Source: Myxococcales bacterium
GTDB taxonomy: Bacteria > Myxococcota > Myxococcia > Myxococcales > Myxococcaceae
NCBI GenBank assembly: GCA_003153055.1
Contig: PMBV01000311.1
Location: forward strand, 468 to 15,727
DNA length: 15,260 nucleotides
Direction of reading: 5' to 3'
The translations under genes were made by a program, and so were the position numbers. Under the pieces are notes generated by a model. That model was not told where the DNA came from, ran no database searches, and was given only the letters and a program-made list of their open reading frames with translations. Positions 1-5,940 of the stretch are shown one piece after another (positions within the stretch are counted from its first letter, which is position 1; every line of letters starts with the position of its first letter).

Positions 1-125
1 GGCGTCGTCGTGTACACGCGGGTGCAGACGCCCCGCTTCTGGGGATTCGCCTTGAGGGCCGGGCTCTTCGACTTGTAACGAAGCTTCTCGCGGCCCTTGC
101 GGATGAGCTGGTTGATGGTCGGCAT
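1..125 (-). CDS. rpsL: 30S ribosomal protein S12, N-terminal part (cut by window edge)
   Basis: Seen: the minus strand encodes 41 complete residues from ATG at 125, beginning [20 protein letters not shown] and continuing through [19 protein letters not shown]. This is the invariant N-terminus of S12, the decoding-centre protein of the small subunit. The gene runs off the left edge, so about two thirds (family length about 123-125 aa) are missing. The ribosome-binding site AAGGA (131-135, read on the minus strand) lies 5 nt before ATG. Known: in most bacteria rpsL heads the str operon (rpsL-rpsG-fusA-tuf); the rest would lie outside this window. Inferred: it has its own promoter, overlapping the end of rimI (161-189), and a leader hairpin (131-152). 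Identity is essentially certain. Confidence 0.97.
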   Translation of the reverse strand, partial: MPTINQLIRKGREKLRYKSKSPALKANPQKRGVCTRVYTTT

Positions 126-130
126 GAACG

Positions 131-152
131 TCCTTCAAGACTGCTTGAAAAA
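131..152 (-). promoter_or_regulatory. Hairpin in rpsL leader covering the ribosome-binding site
   Basis: Read on the minus strand, TTTTTCAAG (152-144) pairs with CTTGAAGGA (139-131) around a CAGT tetraloop. The stem has 9 pairs, two of them G-U. The 3' arm contains the whole AAGGA Shine-Dalgarno of rpsL. The predicted transcription start (about 154-155) lies just before the hairpin. It could restrain rpsL translation; that role is inferred. Confidence 0.45.
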
Positions 153-160
153 GGGCGGCC

Positions 161-189
161 CGCGTACATGACTCGCCCCGCTGTGTCAA
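161..189 (-). promoter_or_regulatory. Putative sigma-70-type promoter of rpsL
   Basis: On the minus strand TTGACA (189-184) is followed by a 17-nt spacer and TACGCG (166-161). The -35 is a perfect consensus; the -10 matches only the leading TA. The -35 contains the TGA stop codon of rimI, so the promoter begins inside the rimI end. The spacing and the TAC start of the -10 match the rpsF promoter candidate at 3081-3109. Confidence 0.5.
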
Positions 190-671
190 GGAGTAGTAGG
201 GGGATAAAGGTCTAGAATCATGATGACGGCATCTTCTCGATCGTCTTGATAGTACGCCGGACGCATTCCAACCGCCCGAAACCCCAGCGATTGATAGAGA
301 GCGAGGGCGGCCAAGTTGCTGCGGCGCACTTCGAGGGTCGCGAGCCGGCACTGGCGCTCGCGGCCGGCACGGAGCAGGGCTTCCATCAGCATTCGGCCCA
401 CTCCCCGACGTTGATGCTCGCGATCAGTGGCGACGTTGAGCACATGGACCTCGTCGGCCACCAGCCAGAAGATGGCGAAGCCCCTGAGGGCCGAGCCCGA
501 GGGCCCCACCTCTTCCGCCAAGAGCACCGTTGACCAGTCCTGAGACAGCTCCTTCTTCACCATCTCGGTCGACCAGGGGTTGCTGAAGGCCTGGTTCTCG
601 ATGACCATCACCGCGGGCACATCGGCGAGGGTCATCTTCCTCAGCTCGATGGTGGGGGCGAGCTCTCTCAT
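186..671 (-). CDS. rimI: Ribosomal protein S18-alanine N-acetyltransferase RimI
   Basis: A 161 aa GNAT-fold acetyltransferase that in well-studied bacteria transfers acetyl from acetyl-CoA to the N-terminal alanine of ribosomal protein S18. Seen: RimI-typical NPWS near residues 31-34, DEVHVLNVATD (73-83), the acetyl-CoA pyrophosphate loop QRRGVG (87-92), E114 and Y126 at the positions equivalent to the catalytic Glu and Tyr of E. coli RimI, and the closing LGFRAVGMRPAYY (129-141). Length is usual for the family. The start ATG (671) overlaps the stop of the upstream SurA-like gene by 4 nt (ATGA), implying translational coupling on the minus strand. Its classical substrate S18 is encoded about 3 kb away at 3729-4031, but that S18 does not begin Met-Ala, so the substrate may differ here. 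Confidence 0.92.
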   Translation of the reverse strand: MRELAPTIELRKMTLADVPAVMVIENQAFSNPWSTEMVKKELSQDWSTVLLAEEVGPSGSALRGFAIFWLVADEVHVLNVATDREHQRRGVGRMLMEALLRAGRERQCRLATLEVRRSNLAALALYQSLGFRAVGMRPAYYQDDREDAVIMILDLYPPTTP

Positions 672-1360
672 TCTGATGGCCTGAGTGTCGGAGCGAAGGG
701 CCCCAGGAGCCGGACGTCGACCTGTCGCCGCTGCTGGGCGAGCTCGTCTTTCACCAGGCCCTGAAACCGCTGCAGAAAGAGCCGCTTTTGCACCACGTCG
801 AGGGGCACGCCCTTGAGCTCGGGCCGCTGCGAGGCGTACTGCCGCGCCTCGATTTGAGACACCTGAGCCTTGAGCCGAAGCTTGCCCTCGAGCACCCGCT
901 GGGCCCTCAGCGACCGCCGGAGCACCTCTCGCAGATCACTCGCCTCGGCCTCGTGGGCCTCGAGGAACTCGCGGAACCTGGCTTCGCTGGCGAACCGCCC
1001 CCGAAACGAGCTGACCGCCCGCTCGAGCTCCCCTGCCTCGAGTGGGTAGGCGTCGAGCTTGTCGGCCTCGAGAGTGACCAGCCGCTGATCGACGATGGCC
1101 GTGAGGCTCTTGGCCAGGACGTCGCGGTCGAGAGGGCTGAAGGCCGCCCCGACACCCCCGGCGTTGACCAACAGCACTCGGGCCTCGAACTCGAGCTGTG
1201 AGAGGGTGATGACCTGGCCCTCCACGGCCGCCACGACCCTATCCATCACGCGGGCAGTCGAGCCCCCGTCAACCTGAGCCAGCGCCACAACTGCGCGAAA
1301 GCAAACCGCTACCACCAAGTGGCGTGCTCTAAAGGGCTGGTTACAGTCCTCTCTGAACAT
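668..1360 (-). CDS. SurA-N-like periplasmic chaperone without PPIase domain
   Basis: 230 aa. Seen: after a hydrophobic N-terminus ending ALAQ (about residues 15-29), the mature part starts [18 protein letters not shown], the signature with which SurA/PpiD-type chaperones begin (VDKVVAVVN.DVIT..EL in the family). A long charged helical region follows, with [17 protein letters not shown] and a C-terminal [17 protein letters not shown] segment. No parvulin PPIase domain follows, so only the SurA N-terminal chaperone module is present. Known: such modules bind unfolded outer-membrane proteins in the periplasm. The signal peptide is weak, with an Arg inside the hydrophobic stretch. The start is uncertain: ATG 1360 has no clear Shine-Dalgarno and overlaps the divergent J-protein start; TTG 1318 or GTG 1315 just before the hydrophobic segment are alternatives. 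It is translationally coupled to rimI. Confidence 0.75.
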   Translation of the reverse strand: MFREDCNQPFRARHLVVAVCFRAVVALAQVDGGSTARVMDRVVAAVEGQVITLSQLEFEARVLLVNAGGVGAAFSPLDRDVLAKSLTAIVDQRLVTLEADKLDAYPLEAGELERAVSSFRGRFASEARFREFLEAHEAEASDLREVLRRSLRAQRVLEGKLRLKAQVSQIEARQYASQRPELKGVPLDVVQKRLFLQRFQGLVKDELAQQRRQVDVRLLGPFAPTLRPSE

Positions 1361-2303
1361 GGTGCAGGACTACTACCAGCGGCTGGGGGTGTCGCGCACC
1401 GCCAGCGCCGACGAGATCAAGAAGGCTTACCGGAAGCTCGCCCGCCAGCATCACCCTGATCACAACCCGGGCAACTCGGGGGCAGAAGAGAAATTCAAGC
1501 AAGTCAACGAGGCCTTCGAGGTCCTCTCCGAGCCCAAAAAGCGGCGGCTCTACGACGAGTTCGGCGACGACGCGGCCAAGCTCGGGTGGGACGACAAGAA
1601 GGCTGATGCCTTCCGCTCGTACCGCCAAGGCGGCCCGTCGAACGGCGGGAATGGGGGCATGCCCTTCGACTTCAGCGTCGGGGGAGACGCCGGGGGTGTC
1701 GACTTCGAATCCATCTTGGGAGAGATGTTCGGCGCACGTGGGGGGCGCGGCCGACGGCGGGGGCCTCGGGCGGGTGGCGACCTTCAGACGAGCCTGGCGG
1801 TCGATCTGGCCGACGCGGTGCTCGGTGGTGAGCGCACCATCGTGGTGCACGGCCGACGACTGTCGGTGAAGATCCCCCAGGGCGTCGAGACGGGGTCACG
1901 CATTCGCCTCGCCGGGCAGGGAGAGCCTGGCGACCGAGGCGGCCCTCCGGGTGACTTGTTCGTCGAGATCAGCGTGGCCCCCCACCCCGCCGTCCGACGA
2001 GAGGGGCAGGACCTCTACGTCGACCTCCCAGTGACCGCGAAGGAGGCCGCCCTGGGCGCCGAGGTGCACGTGCCGGTGTTCGGAGGCTCGGGCAAGGTGA
2101 CGATACGTCCTGGCACCCAATCGGGTACCAAGCTCCGGCTCAAAGGCAAGGGCGTGCCCGCGCTCAAGAGCGGGCTGACGGGCGATCTCTACTTCGTGGT
2201 GCAGGTGAAGCTGCCGGGTACCCTCGACGAAGCAGCCCGCAAAGCCCTCGAGGCGTTGGAGTTGGCCTACACCGGGGACGTTCGCGCCGATTTGAAGTTG
2301 TGA
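1359..2303 (+). CDS. J-domain co-chaperone, type II (CbpA/DnaJ-like, no zinc finger)
   Basis: 314 aa cytoplasmic Hsp40. Seen: J-domain at residues 4-68 starting [13 protein letters not shown] with the HPD motif at 32-34, which stimulates DnaK ATPase; a Gly-rich linker with a [10 protein letters not shown] stretch (about 91-140); then two substrate-binding beta domains (about 141-207 and 213-290) containing [21 protein letters not shown] and [20 protein letters not shown]. No CxxCxGxG repeats are present, so the zinc-finger module of canonical DnaJ is absent and this is a CbpA/DnaJ-type II protein. The ATG start gives the standard family N-terminus (M-x-x-DYY), so it is well supported although no Shine-Dalgarno is visible; TACAGT at 1342-1347 is a possible -10. 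The downstream HEAT-repeat gene follows after 23 nt. Specific clients are unknown. Confidence 0.93.
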   Translation: MVQDYYQRLGVSRTASADEIKKAYRKLARQHHPDHNPGNSGAEEKFKQVNEAFEVLSEPKKRRLYDEFGDDAAKLGWDDKKADAFRSYRQGGPSNGGNGGMPFDFSVGGDAGGVDFESILGEMFGARGGRGRRRGPRAGGDLQTSLAVDLADAVLGGERTIVVHGRRLSVKIPQGVETGSRIRLAGQGEPGDRGGPPGDLFVEISVAPHPAVRREGQDLYVDLPVTAKEAALGAEVHVPVFGGSGKVTIRPGTQSGTKLRLKGKGVPALKSGLTGDLYFVVQVKLPGTLDEAARKALEALELAYTGDVRADLKL

Positions 2304-2326
2304 GCGCTGCTGCTAAGGGCACGACC

Positions 2327-3058
2327 ATGGGTCTGTTCGATTTCTTCGGAGGCGGGTCTCCGGCTGACAAGGCGCAGAAGCTCAAGGGGAAGGTCACCCA
2401 GAAGTACGGCGACCCGACCACCCGGCAAAAGGCCATCGAGCAGCTCGCCGCGCTCAAGTCCGCCGACGCGGTGCCGGTGCTCATGCAACGGTTCACCTTC
2501 ATGGTCGAGCCTCAGACCACCGACGCCGACGAGAAGGCGACCGTCTTCGACTCCATCTGTGAGCTCGAAACCGGGGCCGTGCCTCCAGTGGTGGAGTTCC
2601 TCACCAAGAGCGACTCGGCGTCGAGCTGGGCGGTGAAGATCCTCGAGGCGGTGCTCCCCGAGCCCGAGGTGATCGGCGCGGTGACCACCGAGCTCAAGCG
2701 CCTGGGGGCCGAGTACACCCGTGACCCCGAGAAGAAGGAAGTGCTCCTCCACTTCCTCCTCGGAAAGAAAGACGACCGCATCGGCCCGTCTGCCCAGCCG
2801 TTTCTCCATGACATGTCCGACGACGTCAAGATGGCCGCCATCAAGACCGTGGCGTCGGCGGCCTTCGAGCCAGCGCGTGAAGACCTCCTCACCCTGCTGG
2901 TCACCGAAGACACCGCGAAGCGGGTTCAGACAGCCTGCGTGACGGCGCTGGTCGAGACCGGGTTCTCGGTGCACGGCTTCAGAGAGAAGGTCGAGGGGAA
3001 GCTCCCCGGCGGCCACTTCATCGACAAGGCCGGAGTGGTCAAAAAGCGCGGTTCTTGA
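2327..3058 (+). CDS. HEAT-repeat-type helical protein, function unknown
   Basis: 243 aa from ATG 2327, which has AAGGG (2315-2319) 7 nt upstream. A GTG at 2300 overlapping the J-protein stop would add nine residues but has a worse context. Seen: N-terminus MGLFDFFGGGSPADKAQKLK, then repeated two-helix units with HEAT/armadillo character (RQKAIEQLAALKSADAVPVLMQ, TVFDSICELETGAVPPVVEF, SWAVKILEAVL, VKMAAIKTVASAA, VQTACVTALVETG). There is no signal peptide, membrane segment or catalytic motif. Known: HEAT arrays are protein-binding scaffolds. Its position directly behind the J-protein in the same direction suggests co-transcription and possibly a shared client or partner, which is inference only. 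It ends with a basic KAGVVKKRGS tail. Confidence 0.8.
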   Translation: MGLFDFFGGGSPADKAQKLKGKVTQKYGDPTTRQKAIEQLAALKSADAVPVLMQRFTFMVEPQTTDADEKATVFDSICELETGAVPPVVEFLTKSDSASSWAVKILEAVLPEPEVIGAVTTELKRLGAEYTRDPEKKEVLLHFLLGKKDDRIGPSAQPFLHDMSDDVKMAAIKTVASAAFEPAREDLLTLLVTEDTAKRVQTACVTALVETGFSVHGFREKVEGKLPGGHFIDKAGVVKKRGS

Positions 3059-3080
3059 CTCGGGCTGGTGCGAGACCTGG

Positions 3081-3109
3081 TTGACAGCGTGACGGGGTCC
3101 ACGTACAGG
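3081..3109 (+). promoter_or_regulatory. Putative sigma-70 promoter of the rpsF operon
   Basis: A perfect TTGACA (3081-3086), a 17-nt spacer and TACAGG (3104-3109; three of six -10 positions) lie in the gap after the HEAT gene. Predicted transcription start is near 3115, which leaves a leader of about 130 nt before rpsF. Strength is good at -35 and modest at -10. Confidence 0.55.
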
Positions 3110-3130
3110 CGCCGTTCGGCTCTCCATGTG

Positions 3131-3184
3131 GGGGGCCAACGCGCTGGCGCTGGCGCGTGGGTTTCCAGCGCTCGATGGGCCCCC
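3131..3184 (+). promoter_or_regulatory. Two-part stem-loop in the rpsF leader
   Basis: GGGGGCC (3131-3137) pairs with GGCCCCC (3178-3184). Inside, GCGCTGG (3141-3147) pairs with CCAGCGC (3165-3171) around a 17-nt loop. The two perfect 7-bp stems are separated by an asymmetric internal loop (AAC against TCGATG). There is no U-run, so it is not a simple terminator. It sits between the predicted promoter and the rpsF ribosome-binding site, where S6:S18 autoregulatory leaders are known in other bacteria. I cannot match it to that motif's CCG bulge, so the regulatory role is inferred. Confidence 0.5.
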
Positions 3185-3246
3185 TAAAGGCTCATCGTTC
3201 CCCGCTCATCGAGCTCGCTCGGTGGGCACAACCCGTGGGGAGCAAC

Positions 3247-3708
3247 ATGACAGAAGCAGTGAAGAGCGCGGCCAAGCTGCGCGAGTACGAGACGGTCTTC
3301 CTCGTGAAGCCCGATCTCACCGACGACGCGGTGGAGAAGCTCAAGGAGCGCATCCGCGGCATCGTGAACCGTGACGGAGGCAAGTTCCTCCGGTTCACCA
3401 TCTGGGGCAAGAAGAAGACCATGTACCCGGTCGCCAAGCAGCCACGGGCGATCTACGTGCACGCCCACTACCTCGGTGGGTCGGCGCTGGTGGCCGAGAT
3501 CGAGCGAAACCTGCGGAACTTCGATGAGGTCTCCCGATTCCTCTCCAAGCGATTGGCCGAGGACATCGACCCCGAGACCCGGCAGCCCCAGGAAGACCTG
3601 AAGCTGGCCGGTGACGTCGACGACAACAAGCCCTTCGGCGGCGCGGAGCGAGAAGACTTCGGCCGCGATGAGTTCGGCGCTGATGACTTCGGCGGCGACG
3701 TCGCCTGA
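3247..3708 (+). CDS. rpsF: 30S ribosomal protein S6 with acidic C-terminal tail
   Basis: 153 aa. S6 binds S18 and the central domain of 16S rRNA in the small-subunit platform. Seen: [17 protein letters not shown] (about residues 11-27), the [14 protein letters not shown] strand, [14 protein letters not shown] and a [12 protein letters not shown] segment, all standard S6. The start is ATG 3247 with GGGGAG just upstream; the frame stays open further upstream but lacks S6 similarity. The core ends near residue 115. The remaining about 35 residues form an acidic tail with repeated DFG/EFG elements ([16 protein letters not shown]), making the protein longer than the roughly 95-135 aa typical of S6. 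It is first gene of the operon, with rpsR 20 nt downstream. Confidence 0.97.
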   Translation: MTEAVKSAAKLREYETVFLVKPDLTDDAVEKLKERIRGIVNRDGGKFLRFTIWGKKKTMYPVAKQPRAIYVHAHYLGGSALVAEIERNLRNFDEVSRFLSKRLAEDIDPETRQPQEDLKLAGDVDDNKPFGGAEREDFGRDEFGADDFGGDVA

Positions 3709-3728
3709 TCAGAATCGAGGAAATGACC

Positions 3729-4031
3729 ATGCGGGAAACCAAGAAGAGCGGGAACGGTGAGCGGGGCGAGCGAGGAAACGGCGACATGGACGGCGACGAG
3801 AAGCGCGGTCGTGGCTTCGCGCGCAAGAAGGTCTGCCGGTTCTGCGCCGACAAGAATGCCCGGGTCGACTACAAAGACCAGGCGACGCTCAAGTACTTCG
3901 TAACCGAGCGCGGCAAGATCATTCCCCGGCGGATCTCGGGCAACTGCGCCAAGCACCAGCGATCGGTGGCCAAGGCCATCAAGCAGGCGCGCGGGTTGGC
4001 GCTCATCCCCTACCTGGTCCTCCAGGGCTAA
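3729..4031 (+). CDS. rpsR: 30S ribosomal protein S18, zinc-ribbon form with N-terminal extension
   Basis: S18, partner of S6 on the small-subunit platform. Seen: the S18 core [15 protein letters not shown], then [20 protein letters not shown] and a C-terminal ARGLALIPY. Four potential zinc ligands are retained (CxxC and CxxH), marking the zinc-binding form; many S18 proteins have lost these. Ahead of the core is a charged, Gly-rich extension of about 30 residues ([20 protein letters not shown]). I prefer ATG 3729 (100 aa), 8 nt after GAGG (3717-3720), over ATG 3723, which is only 2 nt after it. With either start residue 2 is not Ala (Arg, or Thr for 3723), unlike E. coli S18, the RimI substrate. 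It lies between rpsF and rplI as expected. Confidence 0.96.
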   Translation: MRETKKSGNGERGERGNGDMDGDEKRGRGFARKKVCRFCADKNARVDYKDQATLKYFVTERGKIIPRRISGNCAKHQRSVAKAIKQARGLALIPYLVLQG

Positions 4032-4046
4032 AGGAAAGAGACGCCC

Positions 4047-4502
4047 ATGAAGGTCATCTTGCGTGAAGACGTGTACAACCTCGGCAAGTCGGGTGAGCTG
4101 GTCACCGTGAAGGAAGGCTACGCTCGCAACTTCCTCTTGCCCCGGAACCTGGCGATGCTCGCCAGCGACGCCAACGTGCGTCAGCTCGACCACGAGAAGA
4201 GGGTCATCGAGCTGCGACAGGCGAAGCTCAAGGGCTCGGCTCAGGAGCAGGCCAAGAAGCTCGAGAACGTGGCAGTGAAGATCCAGAGGAAGGTCGGCGA
4301 CCAGGACAAGCTGTTCGGCTCGGTGACGGCCCTCGACGTGGCGGAGGCGCTCGCCGCCGCTGGCCACAAGATGGATCGCCGCCTCATCCACCTCCCCGAG
4401 CCCATCCGCTCGGTGGGCAGCTTCCCGGTCGAGGTTCGGTTGCACCGAGAAGTCGCCGCGACGGTGATGGTGCACGTCGAGCGCGACACTCAGGCTTCGT
4501 AG
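4047..4502 (+). CDS. rplI: 50S ribosomal protein L9
   Basis: 151 aa, near the usual L9 length (about 148-150). L9 binds 23S rRNA near the L1 stalk with its N-terminal domain and projects a long helix away from the subunit. Seen: N-terminus MKVILREDVYNLGKSGELVTVKEGYARNFLLPR split across the signature region (residues 1-33), a long charged connecting helix (about 47-80), and a C-terminal domain with KLFGSVTALDVAEAL and RSVGSFPVEVRLH. The ribosome-binding site AAGGA (4031-4035) lies 11 nt upstream of ATG. It is the last gene before the operon terminator at 4531-4573. In other bacteria the rpsF-rpsR-rplI-dnaB neighbourhood is also common, as here. Confidence 0.97.
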   Translation: MKVILREDVYNLGKSGELVTVKEGYARNFLLPRNLAMLASDANVRQLDHEKRVIELRQAKLKGSAQEQAKKLENVAVKIQRKVGDQDKLFGSVTALDVAEALAAAGHKMDRRLIHLPEPIRSVGSFPVEVRLHREVAATVMVHVERDTQAS

Positions 4503-4530
4503 TCGACTTCCAAGAGCGATGGAGCTCAGC

Positions 4531-4573
4531 CGGCCGTGCGTTCCCCTCGTGGACCGCACGGCCGTCGTGTTTT
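4531..4573 (+). terminator. Rho-independent terminator after rplI
   Basis: CGGCCGTGCG (4531-4540) pairs perfectly with CGCACGGCCG (4555-4564) around a 14-nt loop, followed by TCG and a T-rich TGTTTT (4568-4573). It ends the ribosomal protein operon. It lies directly before the dnaB ribosome-binding site (GAGGG, 4574-4578), so read-through would feed dnaB; whether dnaB relies on read-through is unknown. Confidence 0.8.
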
Positions 4574-4578
4574 GAGGG

Positions 4579-5940
4579 ATGATGACCGCAATGGCCGACT
4601 CAGTGCAGGGGTTCCAAGACGTGGCCGCCGAGCGGGCGGTGCTGGGCGCAGTGCTGATGGACAACAGCGTGCTGGCCAACGTGCAAGAGGTCATCACCGC
4701 CGACGACTTCTCGAACCAGGCCCACGGCAGCATCTTCTCGGCGATGATGGCCCTCGACGCTCGGAACGAGCGCATCGACCCGCTCACGCTGGCCGAGCAC
4801 CTCAAGGTCTTGGGGCAGCTCGCCTCGGTGGGAGGCCCCGGGTACCTGGCGCAACTCGACCAGACGGTACCCTTCGCCCAGAACGCCACCGAGTACGCCC
4901 GCATCATCAAGAACCAGTCGACTCGCCGGGCCTTGGCCGTGGTGGGCCGGGAGATCCTCGAGCTGGCCTCGCAGGACACGGGTGAGGTTGCGGAGCTCCT
5001 CGACGAGGCCGAGCGGAAGGTCTTCCTCATCGCTGAGAAGCGCCGGGCGGGCGACCTTCGCCCCATGTCCGATCTGATGGAGGAGGCCCTCACACTCCTC
5101 GACACGATGAAGAAGAACGCCTCGGGCATCACCGGCATGGCGACCGGCTTCGTCGACCTCGACAATCAGCTCACCGGGCTCCACGGCGGCGAGCTCATCG
5201 TGCTGGCCGCCCGCCCGGGCATCGGAAAGACGTCGCTGGCGATGAACATGGCGCTCCACATCGCCTCGGCCGAGAAGCGGGCGGTCGCGGTCTTCAGCCT
5301 CGAGATGCCCTCCGTGCAGCTCCTCACCCGTCTGTTGGCCACCCACGCGCGGGTCGACATGCGCAAGCTCCGTGGCGGCCGGCTGACCCCCAACGACGAG
5401 GAGCGCATCTCCGAGGCCGCCAACGAGCTGTACAAGCTGCGCTTCTACGTCGACGACTCGGGCGGCCTGTCGTCGTTCGACCTCCGCGCCAAGGCCCGCA
5501 GGCTCAAGCAACGAGAGCCCGATCTTGGCCTCATCGTCATCGACTACCTCCAGCTCATGCACCAGAAGGGCAAGGTCGAGAGCCGCCAGCTCGAGGTCTC
5601 CGAGATCAGCCGCGCGCTCAAGCAGCTCTCCAAGGAGCTCGACGTACCCGTCGTTGCCCTCAGCCAGCTGAACCGGAAGGTCGAGGAGCGCAAGGGCGGC
5701 AAACCCATGCTGTCCGACCTCCGCGAATCGGGCGCCATCGAGCAAGATGCCGACGTGGTGCTCTTCATTCACCGGGAAGAAGAGGAGGGCGAAGGTGGCG
5801 CACCGGCCGAGGCACGGGCCGTCACCCCTGTCGAGCTGATCGTGGCAAAACAGCGCAACGGCCCCATCGGCAGCGTCGATCTGGTCTTCTTGTCCGAGTT
5901 CACGCGGTTCGAGAGCCGCGCCCGAGATTGGAATGGCTGA
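4579..5940 (+). CDS. dnaB: Replicative DNA helicase DnaB
   Basis: 453 aa. The hexameric helicase unwinds DNA ahead of the replication fork on the lagging-strand template and recruits primase. Seen: N-terminal DnaB domain (about residues 10-110, with AAERAVLGAVLMDN and GGPGYLAQL); a linker; and a RecA-like ATPase domain with the Walker A variant ARPGIGKTSLA (K217), SLEMPSVQL, Walker B LIVIDYLQLM (D322), LSQLNRKVEER, LRESGAIEQDADVVLFIHRE and the conserved KQRNGPIG (424-431), which contributes a trans-acting arginine. Length is typical and there is no intein. Start choice is open: ATG 4579, 4582 and 4591 all follow GAGGG 4574-4578; 4579 has no spacing at all, 4582 only 3 nt and 4591 12 nt. The stop overlaps the start of the response regulator. 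Confidence 0.97.
   Translation: MMTAMADSVQGFQDVAAERAVLGAVLMDNSVLANVQEVITADDFSNQAHGSIFSAMMALDARNERIDPLTLAEHLKVLGQLASVGGPGYLAQLDQTVPFAQNATEYARIIKNQSTRRALAVVGREILELASQDTGEVAELLDEAERKVFLIAEKRRAGDLRPMSDLMEEALTLLDTMKKNASGITGMATGFVDLDNQLTGLHGGELIVLAARPGIGKTSLAMNMALHIASAEKRAVAVFSLEMPSVQLLTRLLATHARVDMRKLRGGRLTPNDEERISEAANELYKLRFYVDDSGGLSSFDLRAKARRLKQREPDLGLIVIDYLQLMHQKGKVESRQLEVSEISRALKQLSKELDVPVVALSQLNRKVEERKGGKPMLSDLRESGAIEQDADVVLFIHREEEEGEGGAPAEARAVTPVELIVAKQRNGPIGSVDLVFLSEFTRFESRARDWNG

Noticed and set aside
3468..5165. 565-codon open frame on the minus strand
   Set aside because: It is antisense to rpsF-rpsR-rplI-dnaB, which are certain. Composition is Ser/Arg-rich without motifs, as expected of an antisense frame in high-GC DNA.
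5164..5940. Intein or frameshift in dnaB
   Set aside because: All helicase motifs follow at normal spacing, and total length is typical.
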